DNA of 64,000 bases, from contig JAEHOE010000094.1 of the NCBI GenBank assembly GCA_016858145.1, positions 372,001-436,000 of the forward strand, written 5' to 3'. The notes beneath the pieces were generated by a model that was not told the origin of the DNA, did no database searches, and saw only the letters and a program-made list of their open reading frames with translations. A program made the translations under genes and the position numbers. Shown here piece after piece: positions 43,901 through 54,740 of this stretch. Each line of letters starts with the position of its first letter. Position 1 is the first letter of the stretch. Source of the stretch: Edaphochlamys debaryana. Lineage: Eukaryota; Chlorophyta; Chlorophyceae; Chlamydomonadales.

Positions 43901-46900
43901 CAACCACCTCCCAACCACCACCGTCCAGGCTCTTCAACGTGCTTTCCCGCCGCACCAAGAACAACCCCGTGGTGCTCGGGGAGTCGGGGGTGGGCAAGAC
44001 CGCTCTCATCGAGGGCCTGGCGCAGCGCGTGGCGGCGGGGGACTGCCCGCCCGCGCTCAAGGGGGCGGCCATCATCGCGCTGGACATGGGCATGCTCATG
44101 GCGGGTGAGCGGTTGGAGCGGTTGGTGGTTGGGCGGTTGGATGGGTGGTGGTGACAGCTTGTGGAAGCCTCGGCGTGCAGCCTCGGCGTGCAGCCTCGGC
44201 CCCCCGCTTGTATCCCCCCCGAACTTCTCTCCGTCTCGCTCCAACCGCCCCCCCCCCCAGGCGCCACCTTCCCCGGCGAGTTCGAGCAGCGCATGTCTGC
44301 CGTACTCAAGGAGCTCAATGACCTGCCCAAGCAGGTACGGCACCGTACTGCACCGTACAACATCGTACAACACAGCAGGGGTGGAATGCACCTTCTCCCG
44401 GTTGCACACCGTGGCTTTACTCTCACTCCGACGCATGCTGCCGTTAGCTCTCCTTCGTCCTTTGAACCTCACACTCCGCGCCCCCCCCACTCCAGCCCCC
44501 CCTCCGCGGACCCCCCACTCCAACCCCCCCTCCGCGCCCCCCCCCCAGGCCGCCCAGGCCAAGGCCTCCGCCCCGGGCGCCCCCCCCGAAGCCCCCGGCC
44601 CCGACCCCCCCTCCTCCTGCATCCTCTTCATCGACGACATCCACAACGTCACGGGGCCCAACGCGCAGCAGGTACGGCACGGTACGGCACGGTACGGCAC
44701 GGCGCGGTCGACCCACCCACCTAATAACTACCACATCTGCCCAACCACCTCACCAACCAGCCTCTCAACCGCCCCAACAACCTCACTAACCACCTTACCA
44801 ACCGCCCCAACCGCCCCAACCAACCAACCAACCCCAGGGCGGCGGCGTGAACGACGCCTCCATGCTGCTCAAGCCGCTGCTGGCGCGCGGGGAGCTGCGC
44901 TGCATCGGCGCCACCACCCCGGACAAGTACCGCCGCTTCATCGAGAAGGACCCGGCCCTGGAGCGCCGCTTCCAGACGGTGGGTGGGGGGAGGCCGGGGG
45001 GGGGGGAGGGGTAAGGGCTAAGGGAAGCCAGACGGTGAGGGTGAAGCACGGAACGAGCTTTGTGGAGCACGGTGGAGGCGGTAACGGTTGATGCACGTCG
45101 ACCCCTCACCCGTCGGCCCCCTCACCCGCTTTGCCCCTCCACCCCCGACATCTCCACCCTCCACCCTTTCACCCCCCCCCTCCACCCCTCCACCCCCCCC
45201 ACCCAGCTGCCCATCTCCCAGCCCTCTGTGCCCGAGGCCATCTCCGTTCTGAGGGGGCTGCGGGCGCGGTACGAGCGCCACCACGGGCTCAAGATCACGG
45301 ACGCAGGTGCGGGGGAGGGGGGGAGGGGGCGGAGGGGGGTGTCAAGGGGGCTGCGTGTGTGTTTCGTGGGGGGTACGAGCGCCACCACGGGCTCAAGATC
45401 AGGGACGCAGGTGCGGGGGAGGGGGGGGGAAGGTGGTATGCGTGTGTGTTTCGGGACGCGGGGGAGGGCCCCGTGAGATCCACGAGCGTGCGACAGCAGT
45501 GCAGTGCGGGCTACCATTCTGTGAAACCCTGTCGCGCGGTCAATACTTGCCCCTCTCTCCCCTGCAGCCCTGGTGGCGGCTGTGGAGCTGTCGCACCGGT
45601 ACACGGCCGACCGCTTCCTGCCGGACAAGGTGGGGGGGGGGGGGGCGGCGGGTCTGGGAGGGGCTTGGTGGGGGATACGGACGCGTTCGGGTCGAGTAGC
45701 ATTTTAGGACTGACTGGGCTGGGATGAGGAGGGCTGACAGCTCCCGGGGGCATAATTTGTGGTTAACGTGGTGTCGTCCACGATACGTAGATACGTAGAT
45801 GAAATGCAACTTTCATGCCCGCTACCCCTCGTTCCTCTCGTTCCTCGGCGGCGGGGGCGGCTGCGGGGGCGTGTGGGCGGGCCAGTGGGACGACGGACGT
45901 CCCCGCCGCGGGGTCCCGCCAAGCAAGGCAGGCTGTGCTTCCCTGGTGCAGGCGGTGCTGAGCAACAAACACCCACCCACCCCATCCCCCGCATCCCCTT
46001 CCCCCCACCCCCACCCCCCCAGGCCATCGACCTCATCGACGAGGCGGCCGCCCGCGTGAAGCTGGACCTGGACCAGCGGCCGGCGGTGAGGGGGCGGGGG
46101 GGAAAGCGAGGGAAAGGAGGGGGTGGGAGAGGGGGCGTGTGTGTTTCGCCCACGCGCTCCTGCTGGTCCGTGGCACTGGACGTGCGCAGGAGGGGCACCA
46201 GGCATCAGGCTGCACGTGCACATTATTGACCAGGTGGTCACATGCACTCGCACATGCACATGATCTTGATCTTGATCTTGATCTTCCAACCTCCCCCCCC
46301 CCCCCGCAGCAACTGGACCGTATCGTCCGCCGCATCGCCCAAATGGAGGCGGAACGCAAGCTGCTGAGGCGCAGCGCCAGTGAGCCGCGGCGGGGGGCGG
46401 GGGGGGGCGTTGAACGGACTGGGCTAGCCGCAGGAGCCTCGCGAGGTCGCGCGAACCGCTCAGCCCGAACGTGACGTGGACAAGCGGAAACGGATTGGGC
46501 TACGAAAGGGAATTGGAAGCTGAGCTTCCACTCCCGTCAACCCGCCCCCCCCCCAGGCGTGGACAAGCGCGACGCACTGCGCCTGTCGGAGCTGGAGGCG
46601 GAGCTGTCGGCGCTCAAGACGCAGCGGGACGAGATGACGGCGCGGGTGGACAGGCAGCAGACCGAGGTGGGGGGGCTGGGTGGGTTGGGGTTACTGGGGG
46701 GGGGGGGGGGGGGCAGTGGGGCCCCGACCCTGCCCCGCTCTGTCGTCGCCGACCCGCAAGCTGCCCTCGCCTGTCCTGCAATGTGTTCGCTGCCCCAACC
46801 GCTGCTGGCCACACCGCACCGCTCCCCCACCCAGGCCCGCGAGCGTCAGCAGCTGGGCCACGAGCTGGAGGCACGCGCGTCAAAACACACCCACATTTCC

Positions 46901-49900
46901 CCCCCTTTACCCCCTTCACCCCCCCTTGTCCCCCCCCCCCAGGCCCGCGAGCTGCAGCAGCTCAGCAGTGACCTGGAGGCGCTGCACGAGGAGGTGGAGG
47001 CGGAGGAGGCGGGGCGCAGCGAGGCGGCGCAGGCCGAGGCCGCCAACCGGCCCAAGAGCGACGCGGAGCGGATCAAGTGAGGGGGAGGGGACTGGGAATG
47101 GGGTGTTCGAGTATGGCCGTACAGCCGTACAGCTGCGTGTCGTACAGCTCGGGAGGCCGTACGCCAGAGAGCGGTGCAGGGGATCAAGTGGGGCAGGCGG
47201 GTTGGTGGCAGTGGGGCATAGCACCTCCGCGCCACACAGCACCCACACGTGACCCTGCCCCTTCCCTCCCCCCCCCGCCAGGGCGGACCGCGAGCGAGTA
47301 CGGCGGCGCGAGGAGCTCCTGGCCAAGCTCAAGGCGGCGCAGGTGCGTCACGTGCCTGCCGTACGTGCTGCGTGGATGCTTGTCCGCACCGATTGCGGAG
47401 GCCGTACATGCGCCAGGTCGCAAGTTTGGGCCTGCGCCCTTGGAGCCTCCGTTCCAGTTCGCAGTACTGCCGTACTGCCGTGTGCTGCCTGAACCCGCTG
47501 GTCCTGCCGCCCCGTCTCGCACCACCCCTGCAGGAGGCGGCGCGCAAGCGGCGAGCCAACTCGGAGGCGGTCAAGTCAGGCGGCCTGGGGGGCGAGGTGA
47601 GGCTGTGCGGGTGCTGGCGGTAGTACCTCTGCCCATCCTCCGCCTGCCTTTCCGGCAATGCTCTCCCATTTACGGTATAGCGGGCGTCGACACAGACCGG
47701 ACAGGTTTGCTTGCTCTGTCGGTGTAGACCCGTTGCAGGCCCCCATGCCCCTCCAGCAACCCCCCCACCGTACAGCCGGCCGTACCGCCTCTCGCCTTCC
47801 CTCTCGAACCTGCACTGCGCTGTGCTACCGCCAGCCTGCCATCCACCCCTGCCCCCCCACCGACCCACCCGCCCCGCACCTCCCCCCCCCCTTCCCCCCC
47901 CCCCCCTCCCCCCCTCCCCCACCCCAGGTGAGCGAGGCCGACATCGCCTCCGTCATCTCCTCCTGGACCGGCATCCCCCTGACCAAGCTGGTGGCTTCGG
48001 AGCGGGACAGCCTTCTGCGCCTGGGGGACGAGCTGCACAGGTGGGTGGGGCCAGGGGCTGCGGAGCCGTTGCGACGGGTCCCAGGGGCCCGGCCTCACCG
48101 GTTGCGCCCCCACCCCCGCCCTCCTGGCGCGGCTTGCGGGCTCGGGCTGGGGTATGTCCTACTGCGTTCGGTCGTCTTCTCGCCGACTTCTCGCCGTCTC
48201 GTCACGACTAGTCCTAGGGGCCAGGCCTCCGGCTGACAGGCCTGGGCTCGGGGTGACTAGAGGACCCCGCCTGTGGGGCCGGGCTCCCGAGTCCAGTGCT
48301 GACAGCTTGGAACGGGCCCCTACAACAGCAACGGCAGCGGCGGCGGTAACAGGGCTGGGCTCCGGGCTGGAAAGGACTGGGTCGGGGTGACGAGTGGACC
48401 CCACCGGGCTGCGTTGCGGCTGTGGGCGAGACCGGGCTCCAGCAATCTGCACCGGGGCTTGGAAGGCTGCGCCGTCCACTTACTAGCCTCACGCCGGCTT
48501 GTTTCCGCCCCTTACGCCCCCGCTTCACCCCACCCCTCCCCCCAGGCGCATCATCGGCCAGGAGGAGGCTGTGTCGGCGGTGGCGGACGCCATCCACCGC
48601 TCCCGGGCGGGTCTCAAGGACCCCAACGGCCCCATCGCCTCCTTCCTGTTCCTGGGGCCCACCGGTGGGGGGGATCGTTGGCTCTCCCCCAGGGCAGCCG
48701 CCCGCGCGAGCGGGTCGCACCTTGCGGCTCCTGCCGTGCACTCATGTTCTCGCCTGACCGGACCGAGCTGGTCAAGGCTCTCATCACTCCGCTTACCGCG
48801 CACTGTCCGTTGACCGTCGACGACCGTTGACCGTTGCCCCCCCACCCCCAGGCGTGGGCAAGACGGAGCTGGCCAAGGCGCTGGCCTCCCAGCTGTTCAA
48901 CGCGGAGGACGCCATGGTGCGGCTGGACATGTCGGAGTACATGGAGAAGCACGCGGTGTCGAAACTGATTGGAGCGCCACCGGGTAAGGGGCACATCTGA
49001 GGGATTACCTATGAGGTTCTGCAGATAGGCAGAGGGGAAGGGCGTGATAGGGTGAGCTTGCTCCTAGCTTGTTGTTGGATAGGGCTGTATCGAGGGACAA
49101 GGGACCAGCGGGGTCTAGTGCGCCTAGGGGGGCCCAGGCCCTCTGTGGGAAAGGCCATGCCCCCCGGCAGCCGCGTGCTTCTGCTCCGCCTCAGCTCCTT
49201 CCGTAACGCTTCAACCCCTCCGCCTCCTTTCCTTCCCCCCTGCCCCCCCTGCCCCCCCTGCCCCGCCCCCCCCCCGCAGGCTACATTGGCTTCGACGAGG
49301 GCGGTCAGCTAACGGAGGCCGTACGGCGGCGGCCGTACACGGTGGTACTGTTCGACGAGGTCGAGAAGGTGGGCGGACGCGACGCAGCGGTTGGTTTTGA
49401 GAGCAGCACCCAACCGCCATCCACTATGCAAGGCCCTCGTACCGCCCGCGTGTCAAAACACACACGTTTCCCCCCTCCCCCCCTTCCCCCCAGGCCCACG
49501 TGGACGTGTTCAACCTGCTGCTGCAGCTGCTGGACGACGGCCGCCTGTCGGACGCGCAGGTGGGGAGGGGGCGGGGGGGAGGGGGGAGGGGGACCGCGAG
49601 GGGAGAGCGGGGAAGAAAGCGGGGGAAGGTGTGTTTCGGCACGCATGCCGTCAGGGGGTAGCACTGCAGCTGCTGGACGAGTGCGGTTGGCCGCCTGTCG
49701 GACGCGCAGGTGGGGAGGGAGAGAGGGTGAGAAGGCGGGGAAAAGGTCCTTTTCGGCGTGCATGCCGTCGGGGGCTGAGGTCGCGGGAGTTGGGGCCGAC
49801 GTTTGTTGCACACCTGCCTTTGCAGCCAGCCGTCAGGGGGCCCCGCGGTCGGCCTTTTGTCGCCATGCCTCCTCTGCCCCAACCCGCTCCTGCCCTCCCC

Positions 49901-52480
49901 CAACTCTGTCGCCCCCCACATACTATACCCTGTATCCCCCCTTGTCCCCTCCCCTCGCCCCCCCCCCCAGGGCCGCACCGTGTCCTTCAAGCACACCATC
50001 ATCATCATGACGTCCAACCTGGGCTCGGGTGCGTGGATCTGTACGGAGATCTGCACGGGAGATCCGCGAGATCTATACGCTGGAGGCCCCATGACGCCTG
50101 CTCGACGGCCTGACTGCAAACCTCAGGGTGTGCCACGCCTTCTCACTGCGCCATATACGCCCCCCCACACGCACCATCCCGCCCCTTCCCATCCCGCCCT
50201 CACCCCTCGCCCCATCTTCCCCCCTCCCCCCCAGCTGAGATCTACCGCGCCACCGCCGGCAAGGGCGCCGCCGCCGCCGCCGCCCCCGTGGACACCCGCA
50301 TCCGCGAGCTGGTCATGGACCAGGTGGGGGGAGGGGGGACGGGGGGGAAAACAAGGCGTGTCTATGGGTTGGGGCACGCATGTGGTAGTACGGCATCCCA
50401 GAGCTGGTCGTCGACCCGCTGAGGAGGTCCGGGGGGGGCCGCGGGTTGCGCACAGATGGCTTTCACATGAGGGATCAGCGTCACAGACGGCACTAGAGCA
50501 GTGGCGAAGTTGCGTGGAAGGGAGGCTCTCCTACCCTCCCTTGAACCTTCCTCCTCCTGCTCCCTCTCGCTTACCTCCCCCCCCACCCCACCCTACCCCC
50601 GCAGGTCCGCAAGCACTTCCCGCCCGAGTTCCTGAACCGGGTGGACGAGTTCATCATCTTCGAGCCCCTCACGCAGCACCAGGTGGGAGGGTTTCGGGTG
50701 GTTGGAAGAGCGGTTGGCGGGTGGTTGCAACAGCGGTTGGGACTGGCTTTAGGCAGCCTGTTGGTTGGATGGTGGAGGGGCGACACCTGGGAGCATGCCC
50801 CTGGACCGGCCCCACAACACCTTACTGGTACCTGCACCTCTCCTCCCTGCTCCGTCGCCACCCACCCATTCACCCCGCACTACTGCACAGAGCCATGACC
50901 CACGCAACCCCCTCCCCCCCTTACCCCCCCTTACCCCCCCCCTAGATCCGCTCCGTGGTCCTCCTCCGCCTGGTGGGCCTGGTGCAGCGGCTCAAGGACA
51001 AGAAGATCCGCCTGGTGCTGGCGGACAGCGCAGTGGGGCACCTGGCGGGTGGGTGATGGGTTGGTGGGGGGGGGAGGGGGAAGGCCAGGGGTGCCTGGGG
51101 GGGGAGGGCCTGGTGCTGGCGGACAGCGCAGTCTAGGCAGGCAGCGCTTAGAGGGCACAGGGCCCCACGCTCCAAGGCTCGGGTTTGGGCGGCTTACCTC
51201 TCCCTGCCCCTCCCCCTCCACTCCCCACTCCCCCCTGTACCGGGGCGCCGCACGCGTGCCCTGACCCGCATACACACGCCCTGTTTCCCCCCCGCCCCCC
51301 CCCAGCTAAGGGCTTCGACCCCATCTTCGGCGCCCGCCCCGTCAAGCGGGCCATCCAGCGGGAGGTTGAGACGCCCCTGGCGCAGGCGCTGCTGAGGGCG
51401 GACTTCGAGGTGGGGGGCTGCGGGGGGGGGGTGGAGAGGTGGGGGGCTGGGGGGGGAAGAGGAAGGGCGGGGGGGAAGAGGGAGGGCGGGGGGGAAGAGG
51501 GAGGGCGGGGGGGAAGAGGGGGGAGGGCGGGTGTGTGTGGAGCCCGTGGCGCAGGCCCGGCTGCGCAGTCTCAACGTTTCTTTCTTACCTTGACTCCCTC
51601 GCTTGACACCATCGTTGTCCCCCAATCGCGGAACGGGGGTGTGTAGGGGGGGAGGGGGGAGGAAGACACCGTGCTTGTCCCCCTTTCACGCTTTGCTTCC
51701 TTATGCCCACGCCACCCCGCACCCCAAACCACCCCTCAGGAGGACGACACCATCTTCGTGTCCGCATCGGAAGACGGAGAGTCGCTGCTCTTCCGCCGCG
51801 TACGCCCTGGGGAGGACACGCCCAGCGCCAACGACACCCCCGCCGCCACCCCGCCCGACGCCGACATGCCCGCCCTGGAGGACGACTTCACGGGCCCAAC
51901 CGCCGCGATCTCGTCAACCGCCTCAACCGCCAACGGCTCAACCGCCGCGCCAACCGCCGCCAAGGCGCCCGGCGGCGGGCCCTCGCTGCCGCCGCGCAAG
52001 GGCCGCTTCGATGCCACCAAGGCTCTGTCGGCCAAGCACGCAGCGGGTGGGTACTGGGGGCTCGGGGGAAGGGGGCTTCGGGGGAAGGGGGCTTGGGGGA
52101 AGGGGGCTCGGAGGAGGGGGGGGGTGAGGGGGGGCGGAGAAGGGGGTAAGCCGGGAGCGCGTTATGAAGCCTCAGCGAAGCTTGCGAAGCAGCGGGGGGC
52201 TGCGGTGGAGGCTCAGGAGGCGGTAGTACCGTAGTGGGGAGGGGCGCGGCTTGGGAGGTGTATGGAGTGCGCGGGTGCAATCTGCCGTTGCTAGACTCAA
52301 GGTCAGGGCTCTGACCGCCGTCAACCGAACCCACCTACTGCGCTCCTGCCTTCCTCCTCAGCCCCCTTTCCCCTCCCTCCCTCCCTCCCGCTCCACCCTT
52401 CCCGTACAGGCGAGGATATCAGCCAGGACGGGGCAGAGGCCAACCGTGACGACTTTTCCCTCCCAACCAACTGCAACTAA
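40925..52480 (+). CDS. Hsp100/ClpB-family AAA+ chaperone with N-terminal membrane helix
   Basis: ATP-driven disaggregase-type protein, about 1,077 residues in 28-29 exons. Exon 1 encodes a membrane helix ([16 protein letters not shown], residues ~37-52), then an Ala-rich linker; the membrane location is inferred. Clp-N part: [30 protein letters not shown]1: [20 protein letters not shown], Walker A GESGVGKT (43979), pore loop [11 protein letters not shown], Walker [11 protein letters not shown] (the catalytic Glu is Asp), Arg fingers PALERRF. Coiled middle domain about 46310-47596. AAA2: [26 protein letters not shown] (48850), [15 protein letters not shown], Walker [46 protein letters not shown]. 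The middle domain and lack of a ClpP-binding loop favour ClpB over ClpC/A. The acidic, Thr/Ala-rich tail ends LPTNCN. Exons 1 and 2 do not join in phase directly; an 11-nt microexon at 41439-41449 (flanked by TAG and GTACG) would fix this. Confidence 0.92.
41929..42210 (+). repeat. Triplicated ClpB exon 2/intron 2 junction
   Basis: ATGACCCTGGAGCACATGGT through the donor and about 70 bp of intron (41929-42041) is repeated at about 42042-42155 and partly at 42156-42210, with a period near 113 bp. The second copy still encodes [15 protein letters not shown] and keeps a GTGGGT donor. Each complete copy includes the intron core with GTGTGTTTG or GTGTGTATG. Confidence 0.92.
45268..45462 (+). repeat. 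Duplicated ClpB exon 9/intron 9 junction
   Basis: GTACGAGCGCCACCACGGGC TCAAGATCACGGACGCAG plus donor and G-rich intron start (from 45268) recurs from 45370 with one coding difference. Both copies end in a GCGTGTGTGTTTCG core. Period about 102 bp. Confidence 0.92.
46833..46981 (+). repeat. Duplicated ClpB exon 14 acceptor edge
   Basis: AGGCCCGCGAGCGTCAGCAG (46832) precedes the true exon start AGGCCCGCGAGCTGCAGCAG (46941) by about 110 bp. The upstream copy has a good acceptor but no donor. Between them lies the complementary form of the intron core (GCGTCAAAACACACCCAC) followed by a C-rich tract. Confidence 0.85.
49520..49775 (+). repeat. Duplicated ClpB exon 21/intron 21 junction
   Basis: Exon end GCTGCTGGACGACGGCCGCC TGTCGGACGCGCAG with donor GTGGGGAGGG and a downstream TTTCGGCACGCATGCCGTC (49640s) is repeated from about 49670, including a second GACGCGCAGGTGGGGAGGG (49698) and TTTTCGGCGTGCATGCCGTC. 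The copy carries a small insertion (GTGCGGTTGG) in the coding part. Confidence 0.85.
51012..51138 (+). repeat. Duplicated ClpB exon 25 end
   Basis: CTGGTGCTGGCGGACAGCGC AGT (51012) is repeated at 51111, inside the following intron. The copy stops before the donor. Confidence 0.8.
51448..51530 (+). repeat. G-rich tandem repeat in ClpB intron 26
   Basis: Units of about 23 bp (GGGGGGAAGAGGGAGGGCGG) occur three to four times. Non-coding. Confidence 0.8.
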
Positions 52481-53565
52481 CTGCAACCTTAACTGACAAC
52501 CGGCGACTGGCGCGCGGCGGACTGGACTCCAGGCGGGGACCCAGCGTGATTGGCGCTGACTGATGCAGTGGGGGAGGGGGGGAGATGCTGGGCCACGCGC
52601 TGACTCGCACTGGTGGTGGTTGCGCCATCGGAGGGTGGTGTCTTCGATGTGGGTCGGGATGGGGTGTGGAGGGGAGTGTTGGTGGGCGGGCATTCAAGCA
52701 GCGGGCTAGGGCCTAGGGGAGGGAGCGTAGGTAGGCATGCGGTGGTACCGTCCCGGCAGAGGCAGGGAAGCCCTCGCATGCGGCGGAGGTTCCGAGGGGG
52801 GAGGGGACGAGGGGCACGGACAGGGGGATGGGGTCATCGCAGGTCATGGGGGATGGGAGCATGATGCCGGTACGGAGCAGGTGGGGCGCAGGGAGGGGCG
52901 GGGAGCCAGGCCGTCGCGTGGGCTGCAGTGCATGGAGCCTGCTGCCTGCGGAGTGACACATACGAAGCATGGGAAGCAAAACGGCCGCGTCGTGCGGGCG
53001 GATCATAACCTCGCCGGTTTTAACCTCGGGAGCTTGGAGGCTTTGAGACCACTACTGAGCAGGGGCTGCATGGGGGCGCTGAGCCGGGGACGGTGTGAGA
53101 CAAGGGTTGGCACGCTGGCTGACCGTACCATGTGGGGTCGTGTGCGCGGCGCGCCTTCAGGCCTCGCAGGCAAGGGATGCTTCAAGAGCAAAAGCCATCT
53201 GCGTCAACTGGCTGTGGGCTCGTCCGCCCTTGTCAGCCGGGGCGGTCAGCGTTTCCCCCAAGGTCCTCCAATTACTATTCGGAGGCATCCCGGAGGCCAC
53301 TGCCGGTGTGCCGTACAGGAGTTGAGCAACGAAGGTTGCGGACTCACTTAGGGGATGACGGATCAGACTGAGGCCAGTGGCCCCTTGCTTGCCCCTGCTA
53401 GCCGATGGAGCTAGGTTAGGCCTCACCACCAGCTGGGACAGACCGACAGGCTAAGGCGCTAAGCAGCAGCACGCAGAAGCAGCACACGCTGAGCCGGCCC
53501 GGGCCCGGCGGCACCGGCGCGGTTGACCCGCTTGGCGCGCTCACGGCCCACAGCTCCCCATTCCT

Positions 53566-53672
53566 CTTTCTGTTGCGTTGCGCTCAGCCTAGTTTCGTTC
53601 AGCTGCATCCCCCTTCATCGCCGTCCGGACTACGCTGCACGGCCCCTGCGAGCACAGAACCCCATTCCTCTG
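53566..53672 (+). repeat. Dispersed direct repeat, copy 1
   Basis: CTTTCTGTTGCGTTGCGCTC through GCCCCTGCGAGCACAG matches 57628-57725 (in PDK1 intron 3) at roughly 85-90% by eye, same orientation. Shared blocks include CAGCTGCATCCCCCTTC and CGTCCGGAC. Probably a short mobile-element remnant. Confidence 0.8.
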
Positions 53673-54115
53673 TTTCAGCTTACATCCTTCCACAGTTACG
53701 CCTCGTCAGCCCGCCTCGTCTGCCTCGCCTCCCCATTGGCGCATTGGACACGTTGGTAAGCCGTACCCCGATCGAAGCCTTGCGCCTTTCATTCCCACAC
53801 CGCACACCGGCCACACCCGTCTACCTGCACGCTGCATTCCACCGCACACCGCACACTGCATCGGCGGTGCAAGGGAGTCGGGTCGCCACAGCTCGCCTCA
53901 GCTTCCGGGGGCCCGCAGCAGCACCGGTGCACCACACACAGCGCTTACGGTACAAGGGGACCCCATCCGTTCTCAACCACACCCACGCCGGGCCGGCTCG
54001 CACGAGCAGCTGTTCACGCACGCCGGGCCACCTCAGCTCGAGGCCCCCTCGCGGCACCGCGCCACCCCCCGCATCCCGACACGCGGACGGCCAGCTCGGG
54101 CCTACGCCACCCCCG

Positions 54116-54540
54116 CCTCCCCGGTGGGCCCGCCGTGGCCCCTCCCCGGTCCTGGTGTGGGCCTCCTCCTCTAGCGGCCGCTGAGAGGGCCAGCTCGGGC
54201 CTCCGCCACCCCTGCCTGGGCCCCACAGGCTCCCTCGGCTCGCAAGAGCAGGGTTGCGGGTAGTTCCTCGCCAGTGCATTCGTCGCACTTTGCTGGCCTT
54301 GCTTTTCGCGCACCCTCGTCGCCCGTTTCTCCTTCCCCACAGGCTCCACGGAGCACCGCTCGCCACACCGGTGGCAGCGTGGGGCTGTCAGCCAAGCTGC
54401 CCAGGCCAGCCTCGCAGTAATGCTTTACTGGGACGGGGTGGGGGGTGCGGCGCCTCCCCGGTGGGCCCGCAGTGGCCCCTCCTCGGGCCTGATGTGGGCC
54501 TCTCCGTGGAGCCGGCTCTAGCGGCAGCTGAGAGGGCCGC
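54116..54540. repeat. Local duplication rich in GGGCC motifs
   Basis: GCCTCCCCGGTGGGCCCGCC GTGGCCCCTCC (54117 on) recurs at 54453, both followed by GTGGGCCTC and by GCTGAGAGGGCC. Offset about 336 bp. Confidence 0.75.
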
Positions 54541-54554
54541 CCGTCCTCCGCGTC

Positions 54555-54740
54555 CCGTGCGAGGGAGGTCAGCTCCCGGCCCAGGACCCCCAGCCTGCCC
54601 TGGGCCTCTCTTGGGCCTTTGCTGGGCCTCCCCTGGGCCCATAGCTGGGCCTACGCTGGGCCTGCGCGGGCCGCTAGGAGGACCGCTCTGCTGCGTCACG
54701 TGCGAGGGAGGTCAGCTCCCAGTCCAGTCCCTCCGCGTCC
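54555..54740 (-). repeat. Copy of the PDK1 coding end in its 3' flank, with GGGCCT tandem repeats
   Basis: CGTGCGAGGGAGGTCAGCTC CC at about 54698 (last PDK1 exon, encoding ELTSLARD) recurs at about 54567, 130 bp downstream of it on the gene strand. Between them lie about seven GGGCCT-type units. Confidence 0.75.

Larger units (their letters stand above)
52481..54673. other. Region between convergent ClpB-like and PDK1-like genes
   Basis: No coding exon supported. It comprises 3' flanks of both genes, a dispersed repeat (53566-53672), a local duplication (54116-54192 and 54453-54540) and a GGGCCT-rich tandem stretch (54597-54672) directly after the PDK1 stop. Confidence 0.5.

Noticed and set aside
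45701..46234. ORFs on both strands in ClpB intron 10
   Set aside because: Intron between two certain exons; composition is random, with stop-free stretches caused by GC content.
46833..46872. Upstream copy of ClpB exon 14 as a separate exon
   Set aside because: It has an acceptor but no GT donor at its end, and exon 13 joins the downstream copy in phase.
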